Shown here piece after piece: positions 43,614 through 53,407 of a DNA stretch of 64,000 nucleotides. The translations under genes were made by a program, and so were the position numbers. Source of the stretch: G963677485 sp964519405 (GTDB taxonomy: Bacteria; Armatimonadota; HRBIN16); NCBI GenBank assembly GCA_964519405.1, contig CAZFLA010000005.1, positions 1 to 64,000 of the forward strand, given 5' to 3'. Numbering within the stretch: the stretch's first letter is position 1; the number at the start of each line of letters is the position of its first letter. Below the pieces are notes generated by a model. It had not been told where the DNA came from. It saw nothing but the letters and a program-made list of their open reading frames with translations, and made no database searches.

Positions 43614-44186
43614 AAGTCACCTCCCGCGTCTGCTCCGAATTGCCGAACAGATACATCGTAGATGGCATGCAGAGATTGCATCATGAGTTGAAACATCCGT
43701 TCGTGCTGAAATCTACACAGGTATCTTGAGAATGACATAAATCCGGTATACATAGTAGCCAATCTTCAGTTTGAATGCAGAAACCTATCGGATATACAGC
43801 CATGTCACCCACACAAGATCATCCTTGTATTTATCTCTTTACCGCACGGAGCTATTCTTCGTGGAAACTCTCGTCAACTTCCTATTACAGCAGTATACCC
43901 TGTATCGTTTCAGGCTCGCGCAGGTTATTAAAGCGTATAACATCAGGAAATTGATACCTAGTTACTATTGTACGACACCATACCCGATGGTGTCATAAAA
44001 TGGCAGGGTAGTATGAGCAACATATCACGATAATCATATACTCATTGCTGCTAACAGGTTGAATTACAAGCCATATGAGCCAATGAATGGTGATAGTCTA
44101 AGGATGGGTATGTATATGCCCTTACTGTGTGGATGATGACATATATGTCGCAGCCGTGATCGTATTTTTAACATGGAGGATAAGGC
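43614..44186. other. 573-nt intergenic region, no gene recognised
   Basis: Between the divergent activase and phosphatase genes. It contains one clear hairpin, GACACCAT/ATGGTGTC with a 5-nt loop (43974-43994), lacking a T-tract. A 75-codon open frame at 43771-43998 has no Shine-Dalgarno and no protein-like composition and is not called. Promoters for both flanking genes must lie here, but no consensus pair stands out. Confidence 0.5.
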
Positions 44187-44840
44187 GTGAGCGCAAACAA
44201 AAATACCAGCAATGTGTCCCGAAGGCGTAAACGGACTGTTCGGTATGTAGTTGCCGTAGTAGCCGTCATAGTTGGGTTGATACTGGCGCTGCTAAGTTAT
44301 GTGGGGCTGTTCAATGGCAACGTCAGGGTTGTTGAGCAGGGGCAGGTGTATCGAAGCGCACAGCTAGTAAGCCCCCAGTTGGATGATGTCCTACGGCGCA
44401 ATGGCATACGCACGGTGATTAACCTGCGCGGGTATTTACCGGATGATCGACGGCTGCGCAATGAGATGCGTGTCTGTCGGCAACTGGGCATCACGCACAT
44501 CGACATCAGCATGAGTGCCGAAAAACTACCAAAACCGCTGGAACTGCATAAACTGATCATCGCGCTTAAAACATCTCAGCGCCCTGTATTGATTCACTGT
44601 GCTGGCGGCTCTGACCGGACTGGGTTAGCGTGCACACTGTATCGCCATATCTGTCAGCATGTGCCGCTTAATCAAGCTGAACACGATCAGCTGACCTGGA
44701 GATATGGGCATATTTGGTTTGGATCGGCTCATCCTATGGATGACTTCTTTAATATGTATCGGAGGAGCGCAAACGGGATGCCAATTGAGAAATGGGCAGA
44801 CACCATTTACCCGAATGAGTATTTGAAAACACGAAAATAA
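44187..44840 (+). CDS. Membrane-anchored dual-specificity/tyrosine phosphatase
   Basis: Cysteine-dependent phosphatase. The P-loop HCAGGSDRTGLAC gives the catalytic Cys138 and Arg144. Upstream are VYRSAQLVSPQL and IRTVINLRG, the standard entry of this DSP-like family. A basic N-terminus (SRRRKRTVR) and one transmembrane helix (YVVAVVAVIVGLILALLSYV) place the catalytic part outside the cytoplasm or at the membrane face. 217 residues. GTG start with GGAGGA upstream. The MFS transporter gene follows by about 30 nt on the same strand. Related proteins act on phosphotyrosine, phosphoinositides or envelope phosphates; the substrate is not determinable. Confidence 0.88.
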   Translation: MSANKNTSNVSRRRKRTVRYVVAVVAVIVGLILALLSYVGLFNGNVRVVEQGQVYRSAQLVSPQLDDVLRRNGIRTVINLRGYLPDDRRLRNEMRVCRQLGITHIDISMSAEKLPKPLELHKLIIALKTSQRPVLIHCAGGSDRTGLACTLYRHICQHVPLNQAEHDQLTWRYGHIWFGSAHPMDDFFNMYRRSANGMPIEKWADTIYPNEYLKTRK

Positions 44841-44872
44841 CGCGGCGGCTCTTCTAGTTGGGGTGGTTCGAT

Positions 44873-46076
44873 ATGCAGACAGAGAACGCGAAATCGGCGG
44901 CTAACAATGCGCTTCGGTTTGTGGTGATGCTGGGTTTTGTGAGCCTTTGTTCAGACATGACATATCAAGGGGCTCGCAGTATCACTGGTCCGTATCTAGG
45001 CAGCTTTGGTGTCAGCGCGATGGTGGTCACTTTCATCGCAGGCTTCGGGGAACTCATCGCATATGGAGTGCGGATTTTCTCTGGTTTTGCCAGTGATAAA
45101 ACCGGACGTTATTGGCTGATCACATTGATGGGTTACGGACTGAACCTTCTGTCTGTCCCTTTGCTGGCTCTGGCCGGACGCTGGGAAATCGCTGCTGTGC
45201 TGCTCATCATCGAGAGATTCGGTAAGGGGCTGCGAAGCCCACCCCGCGATGCCATGCATATCTTATGCCACCAAACAGGTCGGACGCGGATGGGGCTTTG
45301 GTATCCATGAGGCTATGGATCAATTTGGTGCTGTGTTGGGCCCGGTTGCGCTAGCACTTGTGTTGAGCATGAAAGGCGGGTATCGCACTGGATTCGTGGT
45401 GTTGGCTGTGCCCGCTGCGGTTGCCATCGGATTGCTACTTAACGCACGCCGGTTATACCCATCGCCTCGCGATATGGAACCGGTCGCGATGCTTCGCGGT
45501 AAAGAACCCTATCCAAGGATCTACTGGGTGTACCTCGCGGCTGCCGCGTTGATTTCCGCAGGCTATGCCGATTATCCGTTGATTGCCTATCACTTTGGCC
45601 GGAATCATGTTGTGATCAGCCAATGGATCCCCTTGTTATATGCTCTCGCAATGGGTGTCGATGCGTTATCAGCCATCTTTTTCGGTCGTTTGTATGACAG
45701 CTACGGTTTAAAAGTGCTGATTGTGGCCGCAATACTCTCTTCAGGTTTTGCTCCGCTGGTGTTCCTTGGCGGTTTTTCGTCGGCCATCGCGGGCATGGTG
45801 TTGTGGGGGATTGGGATGGGTGCTCAAGGCTCGGTGATGCGCGCAGCCATCGCATCTATGACGCATGCAGGGAAGCGCGGTTCGGCTTTTGGGTTGTTCA
45901 ACACCGTGTATGGGGTGTTCTGGTTCCTTGGCAGCGTATTCATGGGATTTCTGTATGGAAAATCCATGATTTCACTTGTGGCATTTTCAATCGGTGCGCA
46001 ACTGCTGGCGGTACCTCTGCTGATTGCTATCAGCCGCCAGCCCGCGTCGGCTGCCCGTGCGCACAGCCGCGCGTAG
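44873..46076 (+). pseudogene. MFS transporter, broken by a frameshift
   Basis: Major facilitator superfamily transporter of 12 predicted helices, split in two frames. The first part (44873 to about 45260) runs from MQTENAKS to ERFGKGLRSPPRDAM, the family's intracellular loop. The second part continues in another frame with SYATKQVGRGWGFGIHEAMD and ends at 46076. One extra base (or two missing) at 45257-45262 would restore a normal protein of about 400 residues (RDAM joined to SYATKQVG). Both halves keep good MFS features (GRYWLITLMGYGLN; GSAFGLFNTVYGVFWFLGS), so a sequencing error is as likely as a recent mutation. ATG 44873 has GGGGTGG 8 nt upstream; a TTG at 44858 is an alternative. Confidence 0.82.
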
Positions 46077-46127
46077 GTATGCCGCAGACCTGCGATATCT
46101 TCGTCATCTAGCGTACCCATAATGTCG

Positions 46128-46157
46128 GCCATGTCTCCTAGACCTAAGAGACATGGC
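46128..46157. terminator. Hairpin between convergent genes
   Basis: Perfect 10-bp stem GCCATGTCTC/GAGACATGGC with a 10-nt loop, between the MFS gene (plus) and the GT39-like gene (minus). It is a likely bidirectional terminator, though T-runs are short. Confidence 0.6.
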
Positions 46158-46167
46158 TTACTAAGCT

Positions 46168-47697
46168 TTAGTTGACTTTATATAAATACAGATTGCCATC
46201 ATATGATTTAATCACGCTTACCAATGACATTTGCTTAAGATCAGTAACCGATGATTTCTTCATGTCTTGGGATTGGTAAGATCGGTCAGTAAGAACGATG
46301 AAATTGGTCTTTGTGTTGCGAGCATACAGAATTGTACGGTGCAGGCTCTCGTATGGAAGTCTTTGCCATGCTGCATTGGCGTAATAGGCATAGACTGGAT
46401 AACTACTCATAATTCGAGCATTAGGGCCTGCAATACGTCTCATCTCTCGCCCAATATTAACACTGCTAGCAGCAGCTGCGGGGGCTACTGCGACATCAAT
46501 AACACCTTTTAGTGATCCAAGAACCATGATGCCAATAGATAGCACAATAATGATGAGCTGCGGATTTACCCAGTTATGTCTTTCAAGACGTGCAGGCACG
46601 TTCGAAATGAAAATGGACGCCAAGATGATAAATGGTATAACGATAGCCATGACGAAACGCGGTTCAACGAAAAAAAGGGGTAGATAAACCAACGGAAGGA
46701 TCGAAACAGCGAACAATATCGGCAGGAATTGTTGTATTTGTTTCGTAAAAGCAGAACATGAATACATGGTTATGATAGGTAATGCAAACAACAGTCCGCC
46801 TAAAACGATAATCAATGTGTCGTATGCATGGTAGATATTTTTAACATATCTTTTTACTGTCTGTAAAGGACGTTCTGATATGGCTGGATAATCGATTTGT
46901 GTGTTTTCATCATTAAGCCTAAATAATGGATCCCAACCATTACCCTGACCAACAATAATCGCTGCTTTTTGGTTGAAACTATACTTGGGAGTTACTGACC
47001 ATTTGCCTGTTTGCTGATGGATTACCCATACATATGGTAAGACTACGACGATGAGACTGACGAACGCAATGACGATCGATATAAGGCGTGTATTTTTCCA
47101 AAGTCTAAACACCGGCATTGAGAGCAGATATAAACAACAAGCACATAGAAGGCCTTCTGGCCGCACAAGGTATGCGAAACCAAAAACCAACCCCGATAAT
47201 ATCGGAATGTGGTATGACTGCTTGTCTGTGTCTTTAATCCACAACCAAGTCGCCAGCAACATCAAAAAGACTGACAATGACTCACTAAATACAACAGTTG
47301 CAGAGGTGATCCGCAGTGGTAGGCACGTATATATGAAACTTGATATTATGCCCACCTTAAACCCAAAGAAACGTGATGCTATAAGAAATATCAGAAGGAC
47401 AGATGCGAATGAGGAGATTAATGATATGATTCGGCCGGATAGGATAGGATCCTCAAACACCATCATCAACGCAGAAATTGTCAGCGAGTAGCCAGGGGGG
47501 AATAGAGTCTGCGCATCACCTGACATATTACGGAAGCCCTGCCCTTTAGCTATAGACTGAGCACCCGACAGATAGTCACAACTATCAGTTGACAATGGTC
47601 CGATTAATCTCCAGAAAACTAATGGCAGCAATATCGCCAGTAACATCACTAACATAACGAGCAGCTTCTGCTTAGGTGTCATAGTCGTTCCAGTCAT
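46168..47697 (-). CDS. GT39/ArnT-like membrane glycosyltransferase
   Basis: Polytopic membrane enzyme that transfers sugars from polyprenyl-phosphate donors to proteins or lipids. The first external loop holds the family motif LSTDSCDYLSGAQSIAKGQGF (residues about 35-54), with the catalytic Asp expected in STD/CDY; FPPGYSLTISALMM and VFGFAYLVRPEGLLCA are further GT39-like features. About eleven hydrophobic segments cover the 509 residues. The start at 47697 has GGAG about 9 nt upstream. It is 27 nt after the UbiA-like gene on the same strand, and both are envelope-sugar genes, so a shared pathway is plausible. Substrate unknown. Confidence 0.82.
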   Translation of the reverse strand: MTGTTMTPKQKLLVMLVMLLAILLPLVFWRLIGPLSTDSCDYLSGAQSIAKGQGFRNMSGDAQTLFPPGYSLTISALMMVFEDPILSGRIISLISSFASVLLIFLIASRFFGFKVGIISSFIYTCLPLRITSATVVFSESLSVFLMLLATWLWIKDTDKQSYHIPILSGLVFGFAYLVRPEGLLCACCLYLLSMPVFRLWKNTRLISIVIAFVSLIVVVLPYVWVIHQQTGKWSVTPKYSFNQKAAIIVGQGNGWDPLFRLNDENTQIDYPAISERPLQTVKRYVKNIYHAYDTLIIVLGGLLFALPIITMYSCSAFTKQIQQFLPILFAVSILPLVYLPLFFVEPRFVMAIVIPFIILASIFISNVPARLERHNWVNPQLIIIVLSIGIMVLGSLKGVIDVAVAPAAAASSVNIGREMRRIAGPNARIMSSYPVYAYYANAAWQRLPYESLHRTILYARNTKTNFIVLTDRSYQSQDMKKSSVTDLKQMSLVSVIKSYDGNLYLYKVN

Positions 47698-47724
47698 CTC
47701 TTCAAGGCTCCTTATTGCGTGGTG

Positions 47725-48711
47725 CTAATGGTGGCTCCCTAATATTGCGATAGTGACGACGCTTACAGCCCATATCATTGTTGATACTATGATGGAAATA
47801 TCACGTGTGACTAGTTCCGTTGGATCACCTTCGCCGTCCTGCCTTAACAAATACATATATCGGTAGATGCCATACGTAACAAAAGGTATGGTATATGACA
47901 GTTTGTCAGATTGGATTCGTGCTATTACGGTAAAATCTAGGGTATACAAGGCATAAGATATGATGGCTAAGGTACCTGTAGACATGATTAAGTGGTCGAG
48001 AAGAGCCTGGTCGTAGTTTCCGAGAACCGCTCGATGATCCCCTGCTAATTCGTTCAGTTGAACCAACTCATTCCGGCGTTTTCCGAAACCCAAGAACAAA
48101 GCTAAAAATAACGTAGTAACTAATATCCATGATGATGGCATCACACTTATTGCATATGCTCCACCAACAACCCGTAAGACAAATCCAATCGAGATACAGA
48201 AAGCATCCACAATAACGATATGTTTGCCACGAGAACAATAGAACAAGTTAAGGATGATAAATCCTATTACTGCATATGAGAACAATGCATTCTCTCGCAG
48301 CAACATCACATACATCAGCAACAATAACATGATGCATAGTCCCAGTGCGAGTATGATCGCCGAATGAATGGAAACCATACCAGATGGTATAGGTCTATTG
48401 CACTTAGTGGGATGCTTCTTATCAGAATCAGCATCGAATATGTCATTCACAATGTATACGCAGCTTGAGGCCATACAAAATGATACAAACGCGATTGAAC
48501 TATTAACCACGTCATATTGCGATGATATCCGATTACCGAAAATGAGTGGAGCAACTACAAAAAGATTCTTGATCCATTGTTTTGGACGCATTATCCGCAT
48601 ATATGCTATCATTAACACCAACGCCTTGCTAAGGTCACCATAACACAATCCACTGCCATAAATGTAGATAAAGTATAACAGACTTTGAAATGATGCGACA
48701 CGTTTACGCAA
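47725..48711 (-). CDS. UbiA-family prenyltransferase, decaprenyl-phosphate phosphoribosyltransferase-like
   Basis: Membrane enzyme predicted to join phosphoribosyl diphosphate to polyprenyl phosphate (DPPR synthase; the first step to decaprenyl-phosphoarabinose) or a related reaction. The motif MRPKQWIKNLFVVAPLIF, then NDIFDADSDKKHP (aspartate-rich motif) and NRPIPSG are the classic DPPR-type signatures. Eight or nine hydrophobic helices are seen. Starting at TTG 48711 (AAGG 7 nt upstream) gives 328 residues, but an internal ATG at 48612 or 48600, just before the family's RPKQW opening, may be the real start. It stands 27 nt before the GT39-like gene, which could use its lipid-sugar product. 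Confidence 0.85.
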   Translation of the reverse strand: MRKRVASFQSLLYFIYIYGSGLCYGDLSKALVLMIAYMRIMRPKQWIKNLFVVAPLIFGNRISSQYDVVNSSIAFVSFCMASSCVYIVNDIFDADSDKKHPTKCNRPIPSGMVSIHSAIILALGLCIMLLLLMYVMLLRENALFSYAVIGFIILNLFYCSRGKHIVIVDAFCISIGFVLRVVGGAYAISVMPSSWILVTTLFLALFLGFGKRRNELVQLNELAGDHRAVLGNYDQALLDHLIMSTGTLAIISYALYTLDFTVIARIQSDKLSYTIPFVTYGIYRYMYLLRQDGEGDPTELVTRDISIIVSTMIWAVSVVTIAILGSHH

Positions 48712-48814
48712 TTTGCCGCCTTAAAGGACACCGAAGCCTAAATTGATTCGTCGCCATAAATTACACCGTAGACGATCGTTCCTTCGGAGAAATGATGGTA
48801 AAATACCGGCGTGT

Positions 48815-48830
48815 GGTTAATCGATTAACC
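48815..48830. promoter_or_regulatory. LacI-type operator candidate before the GH36-like gene
   Basis: GGTTAATCGATTAACC is a perfect 16-bp palindrome with a central CG, the form expected for LacI-family operators (TTAATCGATTAA core). It lies 52-67 nt before the preferred ATG 48882. A -10-like TAAAAT is just upstream (48799-48804). The regulator is not identified; a GntR-LacI pair is encoded at 20.5-22.7 kb. Confidence 0.6.
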
Positions 48831-48881
48831 GTATTGCGGCATCTGTTGATGCTAAAGGCTAGCGTAGGGGTTGTGATAATA

Positions 48882-51800
48882 ATGAACAGATATCTCGTTC
48901 TACTCGGATGTTGCATCGCAGCTATATCGGGAGGTACCAAAGTGAATGCGTCGGATGCATATATAAATGAAAGCCCCACGAAGTGGGTGCTAGGAACCAG
49001 CAAAGTCGAAAGGATAGTCACCCTTCAGGACGGTTGCTTTCGCTTGGTTTCGTTCCGAAACAAGACTAAAAACTGCGATATGCGCCCCACCGGTGCCGCA
49101 TCGTCTGAGCTGTCATTTTGTGTTGGTTCGGAAGCAGATGTTGTGACCGGTATGTCCGGTGGCTGGCGGCTGGTCTCATCGCATAAACAAGTGCTAGCAC
49201 AAGGTGAGCTTCAGCTAGATATCACGTTGCAGCGGCAGGATATTCAGCTTACTAAAAGTTATGTAGTGTATCCAAAGTCAAGCATCATCCGCGAGTGGGT
49301 GGCCATCAAGAATACTGGATCCACGCCAACCACTATTACCGATCCCGCTTTCCTAAATGTCACGGTAAAGAACGGGGTCCCCTCTGCGCTTGATTTCCAT
49401 TGGATGACTGGTGGGGAATGCCGTCCGCAAGCTTGGGACCTTCANNNNNNNNNNGCACGCCATTTTGATTCCTATGAGCCCATGCCATCGGATTCGGAAG
49501 CCCACTATGCAGGCGATGGTGTGAATGCGAAGATTGTATGCAATGGTCAGCAAATCTGGCCAGAAAACGGCTGGCAGCATGTTAACGGTGCCGATACTCG
49601 ATTTCAATTCAACAACTCACTCACTGTCAAGAAGGGTGACCAGATAGAGTTCATAGTTGATCCGGGTAATAGTCACTCATTTGACACCACGGAGTTTGAT
49701 CCGACGATCAAGTATGATGATGGCGCGAAGTATTCGGCTTCTGAGGGATACTCCGACAGTCAAGGCAAAAACGGCTGGCGATATCAATATATTGTCAATG
49801 GCAGCTATATTGACATGGTGTATGACCAAACGAAGCTGCGTTGGCATAAACAAGGGGCCGTTGATACGCCTTGGATAACTGCCAATACCCAGCATCCTGA
49901 TGCCAATGGCGTTGATGTCGCGCGTGTATGGACAGCACCGAAAGACGGACATATCAGCATCACCGGGAGTGTGTGCAACACTGGCAACGTGTTGGCCTCC
50001 GATACCGGCAGTTTTGGGTTTTGTGGGTTTCGAATGGGCTCATCGTCCTATGCACCATGGGCTGCGATACAGAGTCGTGACTCTGGACTGGGCTTGTTCA
50101 TTGGATGGGACTACTTCGGGCGCTGGAAGTCATCGTATCTGCTGAACGATGATGGCTCAGTGACTGTGACGCTTGCTTTAGCCAATTTCCATCAGCAGTT
50201 GCTGCCCGGAAGCAGCATCACCACACCAAAGGCCTTCATTGGAACATACGAAGATGACCTTGACAATGCTGGTAATGAATGTTTAGATTGGCAGTATCGC
50301 TACTTGTGGAACTACACACGCGATGGTTGGGTCAACGCCGTGCGTATGTTGGGATACTGGCCTAAAGGCACACGCACATGGGGCGAACCTGGCTGTTCAT
50401 GGGCGGATCCAGACCCAGACAACGCGTCCAATATGCGCAAGGTGTTTCGTATGGCCGATCAAATGCGGTATTGCGGCGGTGATGTCTATCACCGTGACTG
50501 GGGCTGGTGGGATAAAGCAGGTGACTGGAACGGCCCCGACTGGAACACGACGCGAGCTTACCTCGAAAAGTCCAACATGAAGCAGCTCATCTACGCGTTT
50601 ATGTACACCGTAAGCCATAAATCGAAAGTCGCACTAGAGCATCCTGACTGGGGTTGGGACGGGTTTATGGGCTGTAAGACCCTCGATATGGGATGCAGCG
50701 ATGTGGTGGAGTTTCTTAAGAAACAGCTAGAAGGATTCCGTGAGAAGTGGGGCACGTTCGAATGGCGTAACGACAGTATTCCGATCGCTCCTAAGGGTGA
50801 CGACGACACGGTGCAGCTCGGTCAGGACCAAGGACTGCGGGATATCATTAAATACTTCCTCGATAAACACCCAGATTGTTCTTTCCAAGGTGTGAACGCG
50901 GGAGGCAATGGCGCAGGATATGAATATACCGCCTTTTCATCAACCCTCCAGTTTAGTGACGGGGCTCCTGGTCGACAGAACTACTACGGCGCTTTGCTGT
51001 TCCCACCTGACAAGACGAGTGATATCCCGGAGATGACTACTCCTGACGGTTATGATCCCACATACCGCGGTAAGCTGACTGGAAACCTCATGATATACGG
51101 CGACTCGTCGGATGTTACGAAACTAGACGGTATCCGTGAGCTTCTTGATATCTACCACTACTTGGTATCGCAAGGCGTAGTGGGACGCTGGGTTAAAGTC
51201 TACCGCCCTGTGATAAAAGGCGATGACCCAGAATTGTATTTTGAACGTCTGAGCGGCGATCGCAAGAAGGGCATTATTATCCCAAAACATGTGGCTCCAA
51301 ATACGGTCACTGTATACCCCAAGGGGCTCATAGAGAATGAGCACTATTTGCTGACATTCCATGTATCGCCCGAAACTGTAACACGAACAGGGGCTGAGTT
51401 GATGCGTGAAGGCATCAAGATCGACAAGATGATGCCAGGGGAGCTGATCTACCTCAATCTGCCTTACCATCCTGGCAACAGGCTAGATCATCAGCCTCCA
51501 ACAACACCCAATAAGGTGACAAAGCGGCTTCAGGATAACATGGGCTATCCCGGTGTGGAGCTAAGCTGGAAGCCATCATCCGACAACGGCTGGATATCAT
51601 ATTACGAAATCCTGCGTGATGGGGTTGTCATCGACAAGGTGGCTAAGGGGCAATACTACTTCGACCATTCAGTCGGGGCAGAGCTAGCAGCAAAATACGA
51701 AGTGCGTGCAGTTGACGGCGCAGGCAACAGGTCAAAGTGTGGATTAGCAGAAGGCCTGAAGTCTTTGCGAGCTCATATATACGACGATGCCGCCTTATCA

Positions 51801-52148
51801 TATAGCGGCAACTGGACGCACTTAACTGGGCAGTCGCTGGCAAATGGTGCCTCATTGAGCAGATCAGATGAAGCAGGCGCAACGGCAGCACTGCAGTGTG
51901 AAGGCAAGAAGCTGCTTCTATTTGTGAAGATGGGCGAAGACTGCGGAAAAATCGCAGTTAGTGTGGACGGCGGAGCAGAAGAGGTTGTTGATACTTACTC
52001 GGCAGATGACTTATGGGGGATGTGTGTTTGGCAGAAAGATCTGCCGACCGCAGGAACTCATACACTGGTGATAAAGGTGTTGGGGGAGAAGTCCTCACGG
52101 TCGTCAGGACATGCGGTGGTCATCGACGGCGTCAGAGACGAGGAGTAG
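48882..52148 (+). CDS. Secreted GH36-like alpha-galactosidase family protein with C-terminal sandwich domains
   Basis: Predicted exported glycosidase. ATG 48882 yields a signal peptide (MNRYLVLLGCCIAAISGG) ending near NAS-D; longer forms from 48792 would cover the operator palindrome. A beta-supersandwich forms the first 350 residues. The TIM barrel includes YWPKGTRTWGEPGCSW, YHRDWGWWDKAGDWNGPDW and the likely nucleophile strand TFEWRNDSIPIAP, then CSFQGVNAGGNGAGYEY and a late LQFSDGAPGRQ acid/base candidate; these follow the GH36 order. A fibronectin type III-like domain (VELSWKPSSDNGWISYYEILRDG) and a final CBM-like sandwich end the protein. Ten N (49445-49454) interrupt it but the frame continues. 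About 1088 residues. A strong terminator follows. Confidence 0.8.
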   Translation: MNRYLVLLGCCIAAISGGTKVNASDAYINESPTKWVLGTSKVERIVTLQDGCFRLVSFRNKTKNCDMRPTGAASSELSFCVGSEADVVTGMSGGWRLVSSHKQVLAQGELQLDITLQRQDIQLTKSYVVYPKSSIIREWVAIKNTGSTPTTITDPAFLNVTVKNGVPSALDFHWMTGGECRPQAWDLXXXXARHFDSYEPMPSDSEAHYAGDGVNAKIVCNGQQIWPENGWQHVNGADTRFQFNNSLTVKKGDQIEFIVDPGNSHSFDTTEFDPTIKYDDGAKYSASEGYSDSQGKNGWRYQYIVNGSYIDMVYDQTKLRWHKQGAVDTPWITANTQHPDANGVDVARVWTAPKDGHISITGSVCNTGNVLASDTGSFGFCGFRMGSSSYAPWAAIQSRDSGLGLFIGWDYFGRWKSSYLLNDDGSVTVTLALANFHQQLLPGSSITTPKAFIGTYEDDLDNAGNECLDWQYRYLWNYTRDGWVNAVRMLGYWPKGTRTWGEPGCSWADPDPDNASNMRKVFRMADQMRYCGGDVYHRDWGWWDKAGDWNGPDWNTTRAYLEKSNMKQLIYAFMYTVSHKSKVALEHPDWGWDGFMGCKTLDMGCSDVVEFLKKQLEGFREKWGTFEWRNDSIPIAPKGDDDTVQLGQDQGLRDIIKYFLDKHPDCSFQGVNAGGNGAGYEYTAFSSTLQFSDGAPGRQNYYGALLFPPDKTSDIPEMTTPDGYDPTYRGKLTGNLMIYGDSSDVTKLDGIRELLDIYHYLVSQGVVGRWVKVYRPVIKGDDPELYFERLSGDRKKGIIIPKHVAPNTVTVYPKGLIENEHYLLTFHVSPETVTRTGAELMREGIKIDKMMPGELIYLNLPYHPGNRLDHQPPTTPNKVTKRLQDNMGYPGVELSWKPSSDNGWISYYEILRDGVVIDKVAKGQYYFDHSVGAELAAKYEVRAVDGAGNRSKCGLAEGLKSLRAHIYDDAALSYSGNWTHLTGQSLANGASLSRSDEAGATAALQCEGKKLLLFVKMGEDCGKIAVSVDGGAEEVVDTYSADDLWGMCVWQKDLPTAGTHTLVIKVLGEKSSRSSGHAVVIDGVRDEE

Positions 52149-52159
52149 GAAAGGGTGTT

Positions 52160-52195
52160 GGCCTTGATGGCGGTTGGGTTACCGCCATCAAGGCC
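52160..52195. terminator. Bidirectional terminator hairpin
   Basis: Perfect 15-bp stem GGCCTTGATGGCGGT/ACCGCCATCAAGGCC with a 6-nt loop between the convergent GH36-like and esterase genes. Short A/T tracts only. Confidence 0.8.
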
Positions 52196-52202
52196 ACAAA
52201 TG

Positions 52203-53333
52203 CTATTTCTTGAATAGCTGAGGGGCCAATTCCGTTAGGTATTGGCGCCAGTTGGGCCAGGTATGGCCGCCCGCTGTTTCAATGTAGGTGTGCTTGATAT
52301 TCTTGGTTATCAGCATCTCATGGAACTTGCGGTTTTCCTCAATAAGGAAGTCGTCCTTACCGATCGCAATCCAGAACAGCTTTAATGGCTTATGTCGAAG
52401 CTCATTGAGGTGCTCGAACGTAGCCGCTTGATCATCAATCATGCTGATGGCTCCGCTGAATGAAGCAATGTATGCGTAGTAATCCAGTTGATTGAACCCG
52501 ATGGAAAGCGACTGACCACCGCCCATTGATAGCCCGGCGATGGCGTGCTTACTTCGGTCATTAGCCACATGATATGTGCGTGTGACTTCGGGCACAATCT
52601 CCTCCATGAGCGATTTCTCTAGGGCTTCACCGCACTGGAGCTGAGTTTCAGGCTTAAACATAGGATCCAAGCTGTAGTTAGGATTTTTCATGCCATATCC
52701 CAACTGGGCGACGACGATCATCGGAACGGCTTTCCCTTGAGCGATGAGGTTATCAAGGATCAGGTTTGCCCGGCCGATCGTAAACCATCCAGACGCGTCA
52801 TCTGACAAACCATGGCGGAGAACAAGCAGCGGATACTTCGTTTTGCCTGATGCGTCGAAGTTGGCTGGTGTGTAGACATAGAACTCACGTTCATCGTTGA
52901 TCGCTTTTGAATGATAGACATGGTGATGAACAACACCATGAGGAACATTGCTCCAGTCCCAGCTCGCAGCCGGTTTACTGGGAACCACCAGCAGGCTCGA
53001 TCGATTGCCGTTTACGAAACTCTTGGTGAGTGGATTCGTGGGGTCGGCGATGTTAAGCCCATCAACAGTCATGGAATACGAGTAGACATCAGCAGCTAGC
53101 TTTGCGGCTGTATAACTCCATACATCATTGGCATCTTTTGTCATAGGAAACACGCCGACTAGGTCCAGGTTAATCGTCACTTCTTTCGCTTTAGGAGCAT
53201 ATAAGCGGAATGTCACGGAGTTGTCGCCGTGCAGCTCCGGTGAATGCACTTGAGGCGCCTCCGCGGCGGAGCATCGCGACGGACTGCAGACAATGAGAAC
53301 GGCGGTGATTACGGCTATAAGCATAAGGGTCAT
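52203..53333 (-). CDS. Secreted esterase, CE1/esterase D family, with N-terminal E-set domain
   Basis: Predicted exported carbohydrate esterase (feruloyl, acetyl or similar). The signal peptide MTLMLIAVITAVLIVCS leads to an E-set/CBM48-like domain (VTFRLYAPKAKEVTINLDLVG). The PF00756 esterase then begins with REFYVYTPANFDASGKTKYPLLVLRHG (landmark YVYTPANF). The catalytic serine is S269 in GLSMGGG, and the histidine is in GGHTWPNW. Asp is expected in FWIAIGKDD. 376 residues; the start at 53333 has GGGAGG 9 nt upstream. It converges with the GH36-like gene, so deacylation and hydrolysis of one polysaccharide may be linked. Confidence 0.9.
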   Translation of the reverse strand: MTLMLIAVITAVLIVCSPSRCSAAEAPQVHSPELHGDNSVTFRLYAPKAKEVTINLDLVGVFPMTKDANDVWSYTAAKLAADVYSYSMTVDGLNIADPTNPLTKSFVNGNRSSLLVVPSKPAASWDWSNVPHGVVHHHVYHSKAINDEREFYVYTPANFDASGKTKYPLLVLRHGLSDDASGWFTIGRANLILDNLIAQGKAVPMIVVAQLGYGMKNPNYSLDPMFKPETQLQCGEALEKSLMEEIVPEVTRTYHVANDRSKHAIAGLSMGGGQSLSIGFNQLDYYAYIASFSGAISMIDDQAATFEHLNELRHKPLKLFWIAIGKDDFLIEENRKFHEMLITKNIKHTYIETAGGHTWPNWRQYLTELAPQLFKK

Positions 53334-53407
53334 TATAAAGGCCTCCCACTACATGGATTGCGTCATATAGACAGTCACTCTATTTTACATCCATCAGTGG
53401 AGTGGTA

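Noticed and set aside
43771..43998. 75-codon open frame in the large intergenic region
   Set aside because: No Shine-Dalgarno, unlikely composition and it runs through a hairpin; not supported as a gene.
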